DNA of 64,000 bases, from the NCBI GenBank assembly GCA_046328115.1, contig JAXLXE010000002.1, positions 682,001-746,000 on the forward strand, read 5' to 3'. This document shows, in pieces, positions 34,065-42,640 of this stretch. The position numbers and the translations under genes were made by a program. Source of the DNA: JAXLXE01 sp046328115 (GTDB lineage Bacteria; Chloroflexota; UBA6077; JACCZL01). The stretch's first letter is position 1; each line of letters starts with the position of its first letter. The notes beneath the pieces were generated by a model. That model was not told the origin of the DNA. It worked only from the letters and a program-made list of their open reading frames with translations, and made no database searches.

Positions 34065-34288
34065 GGCGCACTCCACTCCTCAAATCCTGGAGCGGGAGCG
34101 CGCATGCGCTACTCTGCCATCCCAGGGGCTGCGGTCCTCAGGACGACATGTATCAATGAATCTCGTCACCGACCAACGGACAACGGGGACGGGACCCTGG
34201 ATCGGAGATGCGCCGCCGTGCAGCGCTCCTTCTGAACCCGCCGCGCCACATCCCGCAAGGGTGGTGACGCGCGGCGAACCACGCGGGT

Positions 34289-34954
34289 TTACGACTTCGG
34301 GACGTCGAACACGTAGACATCGCGGGCGGTGGGTGAAGTCGCGTCACACAGCCAGAACTGGCCCTGCCAGATGGTCATGCCGTGCGGCTCCTGGGCGGAG
34401 CAGCCCACCGCATCTACGATGTCGCCGTCGTTCGGATTCAGCTTGAAGATCACCCGCTTGTTGGTGTCCACGCACCAGAGATTGCCGTCGTACGGATCCC
34501 AGGCGATACCGTGGGCACGGTTGCCGTGGCAGGGGATCTCGTGCTCGATCTTGCCGTTGGTCGGATTCATCACGAAGATCTTGCCGGTGATGGGCACGTT
34601 GAACCACAGCCGCCCATCGCGCCACTCCGTGCCATGGGCGCCGCCGCTCTTGTCGTACGGCGGGGTGGGGAACGCCTTGATCTCGCGACCGGTCTCGCGA
34701 TCGAAGCAGATCATCTCGTAGGTACGCGTGGAAGCGATCCAGACGTTGCGGTCGTCGTCCAGCGTGATGCCGCTGGAGTGCATGGCGCGGGTCTGATACT
34801 CACGCAGGATGTCACCCTTCTCGTAGTCCAGGAGGAAGAACTTGTTGGGGTCGATCTGGTCGATGAGCCAGAGGCCCTCTTCAGTGGCCTGTAGGCCGTT
34901 TGGCATGACACAGGGCGACTGCCACTTGACGATGGGATCCACCTTCGATGCCAT
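34289..34954 (-). CDS. beta-propeller (YncE/SMP-30/Vgb-like) protein
   Basis: From ATG 34954 the 221-aa protein is built of propeller-type repeats: ATEEGLWLIDQ, DDDRNVWIASTRTYEMICFDRETG, WRDGRLWFNVPITGKIFVMNPTNG, WDPYDGNLWCVDTNKRVIFKLNPNDG, MTIWQGQFWLCDA. Four to five blades are visible and no signal peptide, so it is short for a full propeller. Enzymatic activity (lactonase or streptogramin lyase) is uncertain. The frame upstream of 34954 to 35104 overlaps the CSLREA gene and is probably not translated. Confidence 0.75.
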   Translation of the reverse strand: MASKVDPIVKWQSPCVMPNGLQATEEGLWLIDQIDPNKFFLLDYEKGDILREYQTRAMHSSGITLDDDRNVWIASTRTYEMICFDRETGREIKAFPTPPYDKSGGAHGTEWRDGRLWFNVPITGKIFVMNPTNGKIEHEIPCHGNRAHGIAWDPYDGNLWCVDTNKRVIFKLNPNDGDIVDAVGCSAQEPHGMTIWQGQFWLCDATSPTARDVYVFDVPKS

Positions 34955-35006
34955 CACACCACTCCGCGCGTTGCTGAGCGGCATCATACGCCGGCGGGGC
35001 GCCGAG

Positions 35007-37640
35007 TCAGCGGCGGTTGGGTGGAGCGGCGACAGGTGCGGCGGACGGTGGGACGGGCGCACCGCGCGGCGCCGCGAACGTGTTTTGTGCCTCGTAGGCG
35101 CCAATGTCGCAGGTGCCCGGGATGCCCGTGATGCGGGTGAAGCCGCGTTGATCGGTGGTGGGACAGCCTGTGTTGGTCCCAGCGTTGATCGCGGGGCTGC
35201 CGATCAGGAGGGGGTGCACGAGCGCGGCGTTCCCGTAGTGCGCCAGAGGGCCGAGCAGCGGATCGGTCAACGTGAAGCCAGCACCGGCGCAGCCTACGGC
35301 AGCAGTCCCGAACTCGATGTTGTTGGAGCCGGTGATCGGCCCATTGCAGTTGTTGGCCACACCGTTGGCCACGTTGCCGCTGGTGATGGTGTTGGTCACG
35401 GAGAGCAGGCCGCCAGCGATGGCGGCGAAGCTGAGTCCGCCGCCGGTGGTACCGCCTACCGCGGTGGTGCCAACGAGCGTGTTCTTGGCAATGGTGGCAT
35501 TGGTGATGGAGCCGGCGTCTGCTCCACTGTAGACCACGGCAATGCCGGCGCCCGAAGCGCCGGCCCGCGTGCTTATGCTGGAGAGGCCACCGGTGGCGCT
35601 GTTGCCGCTGCTGGTGACGTTGGTGGCGACGAGGGGCTGCCCCAGATATGCTCCGCCGCCGGTTGCGCTGCCCACACCGATGCCGGTGCCCTGATCTCCA
35701 CCCGTGGCGACGTTCGCCGAGAACGTGACCCGGGTGAGCGTGGTCTGCTGAGTGCCGGCCGTCGAGACATAGAGGCCACCTCCGAGCGCCGACCCACCCG
35801 AGTTGCCTCCGACTCCGGCTCCCGCCAGAGCCGAGTTTCCACTGAAACGCGAATCCACGATGGTCAGCGGGTCCAACGAGGAGTGGGCCAGTCCACCGCC
35901 TTGTGCCCCGGTGGACCCCGCGGCCTGCGCGACGCTGTCCTTGACGACGACATCCGTCAGGGTGAGATGTCCGCCATTGAACACCGCCCCGCCCTGGGCC
36001 GTCCCCGTGGCGGGAGCGTGGCGACCGTTGCGAAGCGTCAGGCCGGCGAGGGAATAGACGCCTGACGTATTGGTGAACGCAAACACGCGGCCGGCGTTGT
36101 TCCCGCTGATGTCGAGCGCACCGCTGCCGGGCCCCGTGACCGTCACGGAGCGCGTGACACCTAGCTCGCCGAACTGCAGGGTGATGGTGCCGGCGACGCC
36201 GCTGGCGAAGGTGACGGTGCCGCCGGAGTCCAGCGCCTGGAGCGCCTCGCGCAGCGAACAGTCGGCCACGGAGCAGGTGTCGTCTTTCGTATCGGCTGTC
36301 TTGGTCACCACGGCCGCGGTGACGATCTCAAAGGCGCCGGCGTCACACGGATCGGAGACGGTACGGGCGCGGGGGGCGCCGCGCTGGTCCACTTCCGGGC
36401 AGCCGGTGTTGGTGCCCGCGTTGATGGCGGCGCTGCCGGCATTCAGCTTCAGCGTCTCGGTGGGGCCACCGTAGGGACCCAGCGCGGCCAGGTTCCCGTT
36501 GCCGTTGGTGGTGCCGGGGTTGGTGCAGAACGCGGCGCCGTTCTGGACGTTGTTGGTGCCGGTCACGGCGGTATTGCACATGTTGATGCCGCCGTTTGCG
36601 CGATTGTTGTCTAGCAGGCTGTTTGTCAGAGTGCTGGTTCCCCCGCCGAAGAAGAGCGCGCCGCCGTTCGTGACCCCCGCCGCGCCGTCCACGTCATTTC
36701 CGGCGAGGGTCAGGTTGAGCAGCGTGGCCGTCTCCGCACCGGAGAGGTCCAGGCTGACGGCTCCACCGGTGGCGCCGCCTTTGAGCCCGCCGCTATTGGA
36801 GCCGGCGGTGGCGTGGTTGGCGCTGAAGGTGGAGTTGCTGATGGCGATGGTTTGTCGCGCGGCGATGGCGCCGCCGGCGGCGTCGCCCGCGGAGCCGGCC
36901 GTGGTGTTGCCACCGCTCGAGGCGGTGTTGTTGGAGAAGGTGGAGCGGCTGACGTCGATGACGCCGGTGGCCGTGGTGGCGATGAAGATGGCACCGCCCG
37001 TCCCGTTGCCTCCGGCGGAACCGGCCGAGGTGCTGGAGCCGCCCAGCGCGGAGTTCGTGGAGAAAGATGACGTGGTGATGGTGAGATTCCCTGCGGTGGA
37101 GACGTGGCCCAGCGCGCCGCCCCGTGCGGCAAACGTGGCGGCGCCGATGGCGCTGCTGTTCTTGATGGCCACGCGGGACAGCGTGAGCGAGGCGTTGTTG
37201 AGGATCGCGCCGCCGGTGGCCTGGCCGGCTGACGCGTTGCGGCCGTTTTGAAGGGTGAGGCCGCTGATGGTGACGACCGCGTTGGGATTGACCGCGCCCA
37301 CGTTGAAGATGCGGCTGACGTCGTTCCCACTGACCGCCAGCGCTGCCTCACCGGGACCCTGGACCGTGATGGACTGATCGATGGCGATCTCGCCCAGGGT
37401 CAGGGTGAACGTGCCGCCCAGGCCGGAGGCAAAGACGATCACGTCACCGGCGCCGGCCACGCCGATCGCCTCGCGTAGGGAGCAATCGGCGTCGCAGATC
37501 CCGTCGTTGGTGTCCGCGGACTTGGTGACGGTGCGCGTGGCCGCCCAGGCCGCGCCTGGCGCGATGAACAGCGCGGCGACAGTCGCCACTATGGCAAACC
37601 CAAACGGCCACCCAAGGCAACGGCCCAGCAACCCGCCCAT
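35007..37640 (-). CDS. secreted right-handed beta-helix protein with two CSLREA domains
   Basis: From ATG 37640 (GGGAG 6 nt upstream) the 877-aa protein has a signal peptide (WPFGFAIVATVAALFIAPGAAWA) and two halves, each starting with a CSLREA motif (near residues 45 and 455) and continuing with repeats rich in Gly, Asn, Ser and Thr such as GGAI-N-A-LTLS and GGAVFNGGHLTL, typical of parallel beta-helices in cell-surface proteins. Each half ends with the PAINAGTNTGCP-DQRG...CD-GA-E module. The C-terminus is Pro/Ala-rich with no anchor. It is probably an adhesin or surface-layer component. Confidence 0.85.
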   Translation of the reverse strand: MGGLLGRCLGWPFGFAIVATVAALFIAPGAAWAATRTVTKSADTNDGICDADCSLREAIGVAGAGDVIVFASGLGGTFTLTLGEIAIDQSITVQGPGEAALAVSGNDVSRIFNVGAVNPNAVVTISGLTLQNGRNASAGQATGGAILNNASLTLSRVAIKNSSAIGAATFAARGGALGHVSTAGNLTITTSSFSTNSALGGSSTSAGSAGGNGTGGAIFIATTATGVIDVSRSTFSNNTASSGGNTTAGSAGDAAGGAIAARQTIAISNSTFSANHATAGSNSGGLKGGATGGAVSLDLSGAETATLLNLTLAGNDVDGAAGVTNGGALFFGGGTSTLTNSLLDNNRANGGINMCNTAVTGTNNVQNGAAFCTNPGTTNGNGNLAALGPYGGPTETLKLNAGSAAINAGTNTGCPEVDQRGAPRARTVSDPCDAGAFEIVTAAVVTKTADTKDDTCSVADCSLREALQALDSGGTVTFASGVAGTITLQFGELGVTRSVTVTGPGSGALDISGNNAGRVFAFTNTSGVYSLAGLTLRNGRHAPATGTAQGGAVFNGGHLTLTDVVVKDSVAQAAGSTGAQGGGLAHSSLDPLTIVDSRFSGNSALAGAGVGGNSGGSALGGGLYVSTAGTQQTTLTRVTFSANVATGGDQGTGIGVGSATGGGAYLGQPLVATNVTSSGNSATGGLSSISTRAGASGAGIAVVYSGADAGSITNATIAKNTLVGTTAVGGTTGGGLSFAAIAGGLLSVTNTITSGNVANGVANNCNGPITGSNNIEFGTAAVGCAGAGFTLTDPLLGPLAHYGNAALVHPLLIGSPAINAGTNTGCPTTDQRGFTRITGIPGTCDIGAYEAQNTFAAPRGAPVPPSAAPVAAPPNRR

Positions 37641-37810
37641 GGTCGCTCCCCGACTCAGTGTCTGACCCGTGCCGCTGGCGACCACCTCCCCGATCGGCAG
37701 TGACGGGTGCTGGGGATTGTAGTTGAGCGCGGCCCACGCCGGGGTTCGCACGCGCACCGCCCCGGGGGGGACGTATCGGCGGCTACTATTGCCGGGTCAC
37801 AGCCGCAGCT

Positions 37811-38674
37811 ATGATCGACAAGCCCTTCGACACGACTACCCGCCAGCTCATCGAAGCTGACCCGTCTGCCTGGCTCCGCCTGGCCGGCCTACGCGTAGAG
37901 CGCGATGTGTCCATCGTGGACTCGGACATCTCCACCTCGATCGCGATGGTGGACAAGGTGCTCCGCGTGGAGCGACCGCGGCCGTGGCTGGCGCATCTGG
38001 AGGTCCAGACCAGCCGCGATCCGCGCCTGCTGGATCGCGTGGCGCTGTACTACGCGCTGCTGAGCCACCGACACCGCCTGCCGACGCGGAGCATCATCGT
38101 CCTGGCGCGGCCGACCGCGGACGGGCCGGAGCTGGACGGCGTGCTTGAACACCGCGACGTTGATGGGGCCCATCGGATGACGCTGCGCTACGACGTGGTG
38201 CGCATCTGGCAGCAGCCCGCGACTGCGCTTCTCCAAGGCGATCTGGCGACTTTGCCACTGGCTCCGCTGGCCGATCTGGGGTCCGCGCCAGTGACGGACG
38301 TGGTGCAGGCCATGGGGCGACGTCTCGAATCGGAGGCTACGATAGATCAGCGTCGAACGCTGTGGACCGCGACCTATCTGCTGATGGGGCTGCGGTACAA
38401 TGCGAGTGAGTCGCTTGAGCTCCTGAAGGGGGTGCTGGAAATGCGCGATTCCGTAACGTATCAGGCCATCCTGGAAGAAGGTAGGTCTGAAGGGCTATCC
38501 CGCGGGCGAGCCGAGGGGGTACGAATTGCGCTGCTCCGATTTGGAACGCATCGATTCGGCCCGCCAACGGCCGCGATAGCCTCCAGGCTAGCCGCGATCG
38601 AGGATCTGACGACGCTGGATCGACTCGCCGACCGCATGTTCGACGCGTCCGGCTGGGACGACCTGCTGGGCTAG
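37811..38674 (+). CDS. Rpn/PD-(D/E)XK-type nuclease-like protein
   Basis: The 287-aa protein starts MIDKPFDTTTRQLIEADPSAWLRLAG and has VDKVLRV...WLAHLEVQTSRD, matching the D...E-x-Q core of the Rpn (recombination-promoting nuclease) / DUF4351-type PD-(D/E)XK group, followed by a helical C-terminal region with EEGRSEGLSRGRAEG, the usual tail. Rpn proteins are mobile, often multicopy DNA endonucleases. The PD-(D/E)XK lysine is replaced by Gln (EVQ), common in this group. A TACTAT hexamer lies 21 bp before the ATG. Confidence 0.75.
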   Translation: MIDKPFDTTTRQLIEADPSAWLRLAGLRVERDVSIVDSDISTSIAMVDKVLRVERPRPWLAHLEVQTSRDPRLLDRVALYYALLSHRHRLPTRSIIVLARPTADGPELDGVLEHRDVDGAHRMTLRYDVVRIWQQPATALLQGDLATLPLAPLADLGSAPVTDVVQAMGRRLESEATIDQRRTLWTATYLLMGLRYNASESLELLKGVLEMRDSVTYQAILEEGRSEGLSRGRAEGVRIALLRFGTHRFGPPTAAIASRLAAIEDLTTLDRLADRMFDASGWDDLLG

Positions 38675-39665
38675 GGGCTGCCGTCGGGCTCCGCAGCCAC
38701 CCCCTCAGAGCTCAACCAAGCGGGCCCGCGGAGCGTGATCCGCCATCGGCGTGCGATGGCGGTGCCGTTGTTGCTGGTTCGAGCGGGGAACAGTGACGTG
38801 GCGCAGCCGCTGTTGGTCACGGACCGGTGGAGAATGGTGTCGCCGAACACGCGCGAGAGCGTGCCACCCACTCCGCGGCCCCGACGATTCGCCCATCGTC
38901 GGTTGATCGAAGATCGTCAAATCAGATCCACGTGCAGGGAACGGTCCGCCTACGAAGTCCTGAGGGGTGGACCCTCAGGCGACCGATGGCAGACCGATCA
39001 CCCGACTGGAGAGCGCGCAGCTCGGTCCAGCGAGCTCGGACTCCACGCTCGCGCAGACGTCCTGCACGAAGGTGACGTGGCCGGCCTGGGGGACGAGATG
39101 AAGGTCGTCGACTCGAACGCGCGGTCGCCATCCCGCAGTTGCCGGCCACAAGTGTTTACGCACGCACCGCACAATTCGATGCTCACGCATGCCGCTCCGA
39201 CTTGCGACGCCAGGGGCCTTGCACGACGCGAGCGAGACCCCGATGCCGGCGACCACGACGACCTGACCTTCCTGGACGGCCTTCCGAAGCTCGGCGGGCG
39301 GTTCTGCCGCGGCCAGATCTCCCCCAGGGTGCAAGCTTGCACCGCGCGGCTACAGATTAGCCGATGCGCGGCCGATAGGGAATGGGGTGTTGGGCCGGGG
39401 CGCTCGTTTTCTGTTGTTGTTTGCGGTACGTGAGGTCACCCAGGTTCGCGAACGCAGAGACATCGCGTACGCGGGGAGCGGGAGACATGCGCTGGGTGGA
39501 GAAGGATGTCTGGCTCGGCCACCGAGAGATCCTTCGTGCCTCAGGATGCGGAGGAGGGCTGGGGCTAGCGCAATAGGGTCTGGCGTGCGGGCCGTCTGAC
39601 GAACGGTCATGGCGAATGCGGCTCGCTCGTAGGGAGCAGGGCTGGGGCTCGCGCGGCAATGCCCT
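38675..39665. other. gene-poor stretch with decayed sequence
   Basis: About 1 kb without a convincing gene. Open frames here have poor composition and no family features. On the minus strand at 38871-38671 a short frame (GDTILHRSVTNSGCATSLFP) looks like a beta-helix fragment, possibly left from a CSLREA-type gene; a SIR2-like relic occupies about 38975-39334. I see no tRNA or transposon ends. Confidence 0.5.
38975..39334 (-). pseudogene. possible relic of a SIR2-like domain gene
   Basis: The minus-strand frame contains PAELRKAVQEGQVVVVAGIG followed by VSLASCKAP, close to the start of SIR2-like NAD-binding domains (LR-A-G-V-GAGVS). After about residue 60 the similarity weakens and the best continuation lies in another frame (LRDGDRAFESTTF), as expected of frameshift decay. 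No catalytic Asn/His region is intact. The call rests on one motif. Confidence 0.35.
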
Positions 39666-39702
39666 CACCCGCTCCCTCTCCCAAAGGGCGAGGGAGCGGG
39701 TG
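39666..39702. repeat. REP-like GC hairpin, possible terminator of the Rieske gene
   Basis: A 13-bp perfect stem (CACCCGCTCCCTC with GAGGGAGCGGGTG) encloses an 11-nt loop that itself has CCC/GGG arms. It lies 9 bp past the stop of the minus-strand Rieske gene. Similar C-rich/G-rich hairpins occur at 54093-54146, pointing to a dispersed intergenic repeat family. Confidence 0.6.
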
Positions 39703-39710
39703 GCGCGGTG

Positions 39711-40214
39711 CTAGATCTCCACCAGCACGTACTGACGCTCTACGCTGACCGGGAACGTCTCGGCTACGTAGGGGCCCTTGACCAGGCCGGAGTCGTCGCG
39801 AGGGGCGTCTGGCGGGGTGGTGGCGGCTAACTCGGCGGGGGTAGTGCCGGGGTTGGCGGGGGGCGGGGTTTCTAGCTCGCTGCCGGGGGCTACAACGACG
39901 TCGTAGCTGCGGACGCGGAAGCGGTCTGGGTCGAACCAGGACTGGCCGGTGCGGAGGTCGAACTCCCAGGCGTGCCAGGGGCAGCGGACCATCTCGCCGG
40001 GGCGGCTGTAGTCGTAGACACCCACGCCGGCGGGTTTAAGCTGGCCCTGGGCGTGGCCGGCGCAGAGGGGGCCGGCCTGGTGGGGGCAGCGGTTGAGCAG
40101 GGCGAAGAACTCGCCGCCCACGTTGTAGACGCCGATCGACCTGCCGGCGATCTCCAGGATCTTCTTGGTGCCGGGCGGGATGTCCTCCACCAGGCCCACC
40201 ACGTAGCGCGCCAC
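39711..40214 (-). CDS. Rieske [2Fe-2S] protein
   Basis: The 167-aa protein has a Rieske centre with Cys43-x-His45 (CPHQAGPL) and Cys78-x2-His81 (CPWHAWEF), spaced by 32 residues because of an insertion (KPAGVGVYDYSRPGEM) usual in ring-hydroxylating oxygenase-type ferredoxins. The C-terminal part is Pro/Ala/Asp-rich. It follows the two amidohydrolase genes on the same strand with a 37-bp gap and probably supplies electrons to an oxygenase acting on the same substrate class, which is not encoded here. Confidence 0.88.
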   Translation of the reverse strand: MARYVVGLVEDIPPGTKKILEIAGRSIGVYNVGGEFFALLNRCPHQAGPLCAGHAQGQLKPAGVGVYDYSRPGEMVRCPWHAWEFDLRTGQSWFDPDRFRVRSYDVVVAPGSELETPPPANPGTTPAELAATTPPDAPRDDSGLVKGPYVAETFPVSVERQYVLVEI

Positions 40215-40251
40215 GTCTATCTCTACTCCGGCTAGCGGCCTGCTCGATCGC

Positions 40252-41364
40252 TTACTCGGCCGGGCCCAGGCCGTACAGCTTGCGGGCGTTCTTGTACATC
40301 AGCTTCTCCACGAAGCCGTCCGGCATCTTCGCGTTGGGCAGGGCCTCGTCCGGCGCGTCGAAGTCCCAGTGGGGATAATCTGACGCGAACATGAGCTTGT
40401 CCTGCAGCCAGGGGGCCTGCTCAAGCATCTCCACGAACTCGTTGGCGATGGGCGGCTCCTCCATGGGCTGGGTGGTGAGCCAGAAGTGCTCTTCGAAGTA
40501 CTCGCTGGGTTTGCGCTTGAGCGTGGGCACCTCGGAACGGAGCTTCTTCCAGGCGGCGTCCATGCGCCAGGCTAGCGGCGGCACCCAGCCGAAGCCGCCC
40601 TCCACCAGAATGACCTTGAGCCTGGGGAACTGCTCGAAAACGCCCTCCAGGATGAGGCTGGCAACCTGGGCCTGGAACGCCATGGACATGCCGGCGTGAT
40701 CCTCCAGGTAGTAAGACGGCCAGCCGGCGCCGGTGACGGGGTGGCCGCCCTGGCCGGCCACGTGGATGCCCAGCGGCAGCCCCATGGCCTCCGCGGCCTC
40801 GTACATGGGCCAATACTTGTGGCGGCCCAGCGGCTCGCTGGTGCGGATGACCATCATGATCTGCACGAAGCCGGGGTAAGAGCCGCGGCGCTCTAGCTCT
40901 TTGACGCTGAGGCGGGCGTCCTCGTACGGCACTACGATGCCGCTGCGGAGACGGGGCTCCTTTTCCATCCACTCGTGAATCTGCCACTCGTTGATGGCCT
41001 GGGCCAGGGCGTGGCCGTACTCCACGTTGCGCTCACCGCCAGCGCCCAGCAGCGGCTGGAGCACGCCGTGCTCGATGTTCCAGCGATCCAGGAGCTGCTC
41101 GCGCATGAAGTCCAGGTCTGACCCCGCCGGGCCGCCGGTGGGGGGCCAGGAGTCCACTCTGGCCGCGCCAGGGTAGGCGCGTGGGAAGTACGAGCCGTTC
41201 CAGCTTCGGGAGCCGTAGGTCTGGTGGTGCTTGAGCCAGCGTTCGTCCAGGAAGTACGGGTCAAGCGCCCGCTTGCTGGCCAGAGTGGGATGAATGTCAC
41301 CATCGATGACCGGCATGCCGCTCTTTGGCGGCACCTGGGCCACGCGCTCCGCTGTCACGACCAT
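40252..41364 (-). CDS. amidohydrolase family 2 (ACMSD-like) metal-dependent hydrolase
   Basis: ATG 41364 has AGGAGG 7 nt upstream; the longer frame to 41691 runs through the next gene and is not used. The 370-aa TIM-barrel protein has the N-terminal metal site DGDIH, internal HVAGQGGHP and the C-terminal ASDYPHWDFDAPDEA with the catalytic Asp, ending NARKLYGLG. Enzymes of this group decarboxylate or hydrolyse aromatic or cyclic acids. It is a diverged paralogue of the next gene and forms an operon with it and the Rieske gene. Confidence 0.9.
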   Translation of the reverse strand: MVVTAERVAQVPPKSGMPVIDGDIHPTLASKRALDPYFLDERWLKHHQTYGSRSWNGSYFPRAYPGAARVDSWPPTGGPAGSDLDFMREQLLDRWNIEHGVLQPLLGAGGERNVEYGHALAQAINEWQIHEWMEKEPRLRSGIVVPYEDARLSVKELERRGSYPGFVQIMMVIRTSEPLGRHKYWPMYEAAEAMGLPLGIHVAGQGGHPVTGAGWPSYYLEDHAGMSMAFQAQVASLILEGVFEQFPRLKVILVEGGFGWVPPLAWRMDAAWKKLRSEVPTLKRKPSEYFEEHFWLTTQPMEEPPIANEFVEMLEQAPWLQDKLMFASDYPHWDFDAPDEALPNAKMPDGFVEKLMYKNARKLYGLGPAE

Positions 41365-41389
41365 GACGTAGCCTCCTGCGTCTCCAACA

Positions 41390-42508
41390 CTAACGGGTGC
41401 CCAGCCCGTAGAGCTTCCGGGCGTTCTCAGACAGGATCTTGCGGCGGGTCTCAGCCGAAAGTCCGACCGGAACCGCCTCATCCGGCGAATCAAACTGCCA
41501 GTGCGGGTAGTCCGTGGAGAACATGAGCACGTCGTCCGAGCCGATCTGGCGCATGATCTGGAGCATGTGCTCCGGTCGCTCGGGAGCGTCCAGCGGCTGC
41601 AGCGAGAAGCGGACGCGCTGGCGGATGTACTCAGACGGGTACTGGGTGTTCCACGGCACCTCGCGCCGGAGGCCGCGCCAGTTCTTGTCAAACCGCCAGA
41701 AGAACGAAGGCAGCCAGGTCCACCCGCTCTCGATCATGGCCAGGTTGAGGCCCGGGAACTTGTCCAGCACACCCTCCGCGATCAGGCTGAGCAATTGCGA
41801 CTGAAAGATCTGGGCCATGTCCACGTACTCTTCAACGTAGAGCGACGGCCAGCCGGTGGGGGTGGGAGGATTCCCGGGCGCGCCGCCGAACTGGAGACTG
41901 ACCACCAGGCCTTGTCGCTCAGCCGCTGCGAAGATGGGCCAGTAGCGGCGCTGGCCGTACGGCGCCTCAGAGGAGACCGGCAGGATCACCTGGACCACGG
42001 CGGGATGGCCGCCCACGCGGTCGATCTCAGCGGCCGCCATCTCGGGCACCTTCGTGGGCACGACGATCGACCCGCGCAGCCTCGGCTCGGGCGCCAGCCA
42101 CTCCGCGATGAGCCAGTCGTTCACGGCGGCGGCCATGGCGGCGGCGAGGTCTGGATTGTGAAGCGTGTCCACCTCGTAGGTGGGGTTGAGGATGCCGTAT
42201 TCCACATTCCAAGGGTCCAGGACGTGGCGCCGCACCAGCTCCAGGCTGGAGGCCGGCGGGCCGCCGCCCTCGGGCCTGGTGCCGGCCAGGGCGGACGTGG
42301 GCGCGCCAGACGGATAGGCGGTGTCGATGGGTCCTTTGAAGGCGGAGATGGTGAGGTACTCGCGCCAGTGGGCGGTCAGATAGGGAAAGAGGGCCTGGTA
42401 GGAGGGCAGGCGGCAGTGGATGTCTGTATCGATCACCGGCTGGCCCAGATCGATCCCGGCAGTCACCACCGTCGGCGCTGTCGCAGCGACGGCTTCCGTT
42501 GCGCTCAT
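41390..42508 (-). CDS. amidohydrolase family 2 (ACMSD-like) metal-dependent hydrolase, paralogue
   Basis: From ATG 42508 (GGGAG 8 nt upstream) the 372-aa protein has DTDIH, SLQFGGAPGNPP in place of the paralogue's HVAGQGGHP, and STDYPHWQFDSPDEAV, ending NARKLYGLGTR. The internal metal-ligand His of the neighbour (HVAG) is Gln here (SLQFG), so the two enzymes may differ in metal site or one may be non-catalytic. It lies 25 bp upstream of the first copy; a tandem duplication followed by divergence is likely. Confidence 0.88.
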   Translation of the reverse strand: MSATEAVAATAPTVVTAGIDLGQPVIDTDIHCRLPSYQALFPYLTAHWREYLTISAFKGPIDTAYPSGAPTSALAGTRPEGGGPPASSLELVRRHVLDPWNVEYGILNPTYEVDTLHNPDLAAAMAAAVNDWLIAEWLAPEPRLRGSIVVPTKVPEMAAAEIDRVGGHPAVVQVILPVSSEAPYGQRRYWPIFAAAERQGLVVSLQFGGAPGNPPTPTGWPSLYVEEYVDMAQIFQSQLLSLIAEGVLDKFPGLNLAMIESGWTWLPSFFWRFDKNWRGLRREVPWNTQYPSEYIRQRVRFSLQPLDAPERPEHMLQIMRQIGSDDVLMFSTDYPHWQFDSPDEAVPVGLSAETRRKILSENARKLYGLGTR

Positions 42509-42640
42509 AGTCCCAGCTCCCAGATTCGCCCCGGGAGCGTAACCGAATCCGGACGGCCGGCGCATCCGGGCTCATCCCCGACCCGTCCCCGTCGATAGTT
42601 CTTCTAGTGGGGGTCCGAGGGGTGGACCCCGGAGCGTAGG

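Noticed and set aside
33700..34170. c-di-GMP (GEMM) riboswitch in the chemoreceptor leader
   Set aside because: The AAACC and GCAAAGCC hallmarks of that class are missing; only a general resemblance (CCUGGGAUGGC) was seen, so it is kept as an unassigned conserved leader.
36070..37251. Plus-strand frames opposite the CSLREA beta-helix gene (up to 250 aa)
   Set aside because: They are antisense shadows caused by the repetitive GC-rich codons; no coherent domain.
38735..39433. 232-aa plus-strand frame in the gene-poor stretch
   Set aside because: Amino-acid composition is shadow-like (Arg, Ser, Pro, His, Thr-rich), no motif or ribosome binding site, and it runs antisense to the SIR2-like relic.
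41365..41691. Longer start for the first amidohydrolase
   Set aside because: The extension overlaps the upstream paralogue in another frame; AGGAGG precedes the ATG at 41364.
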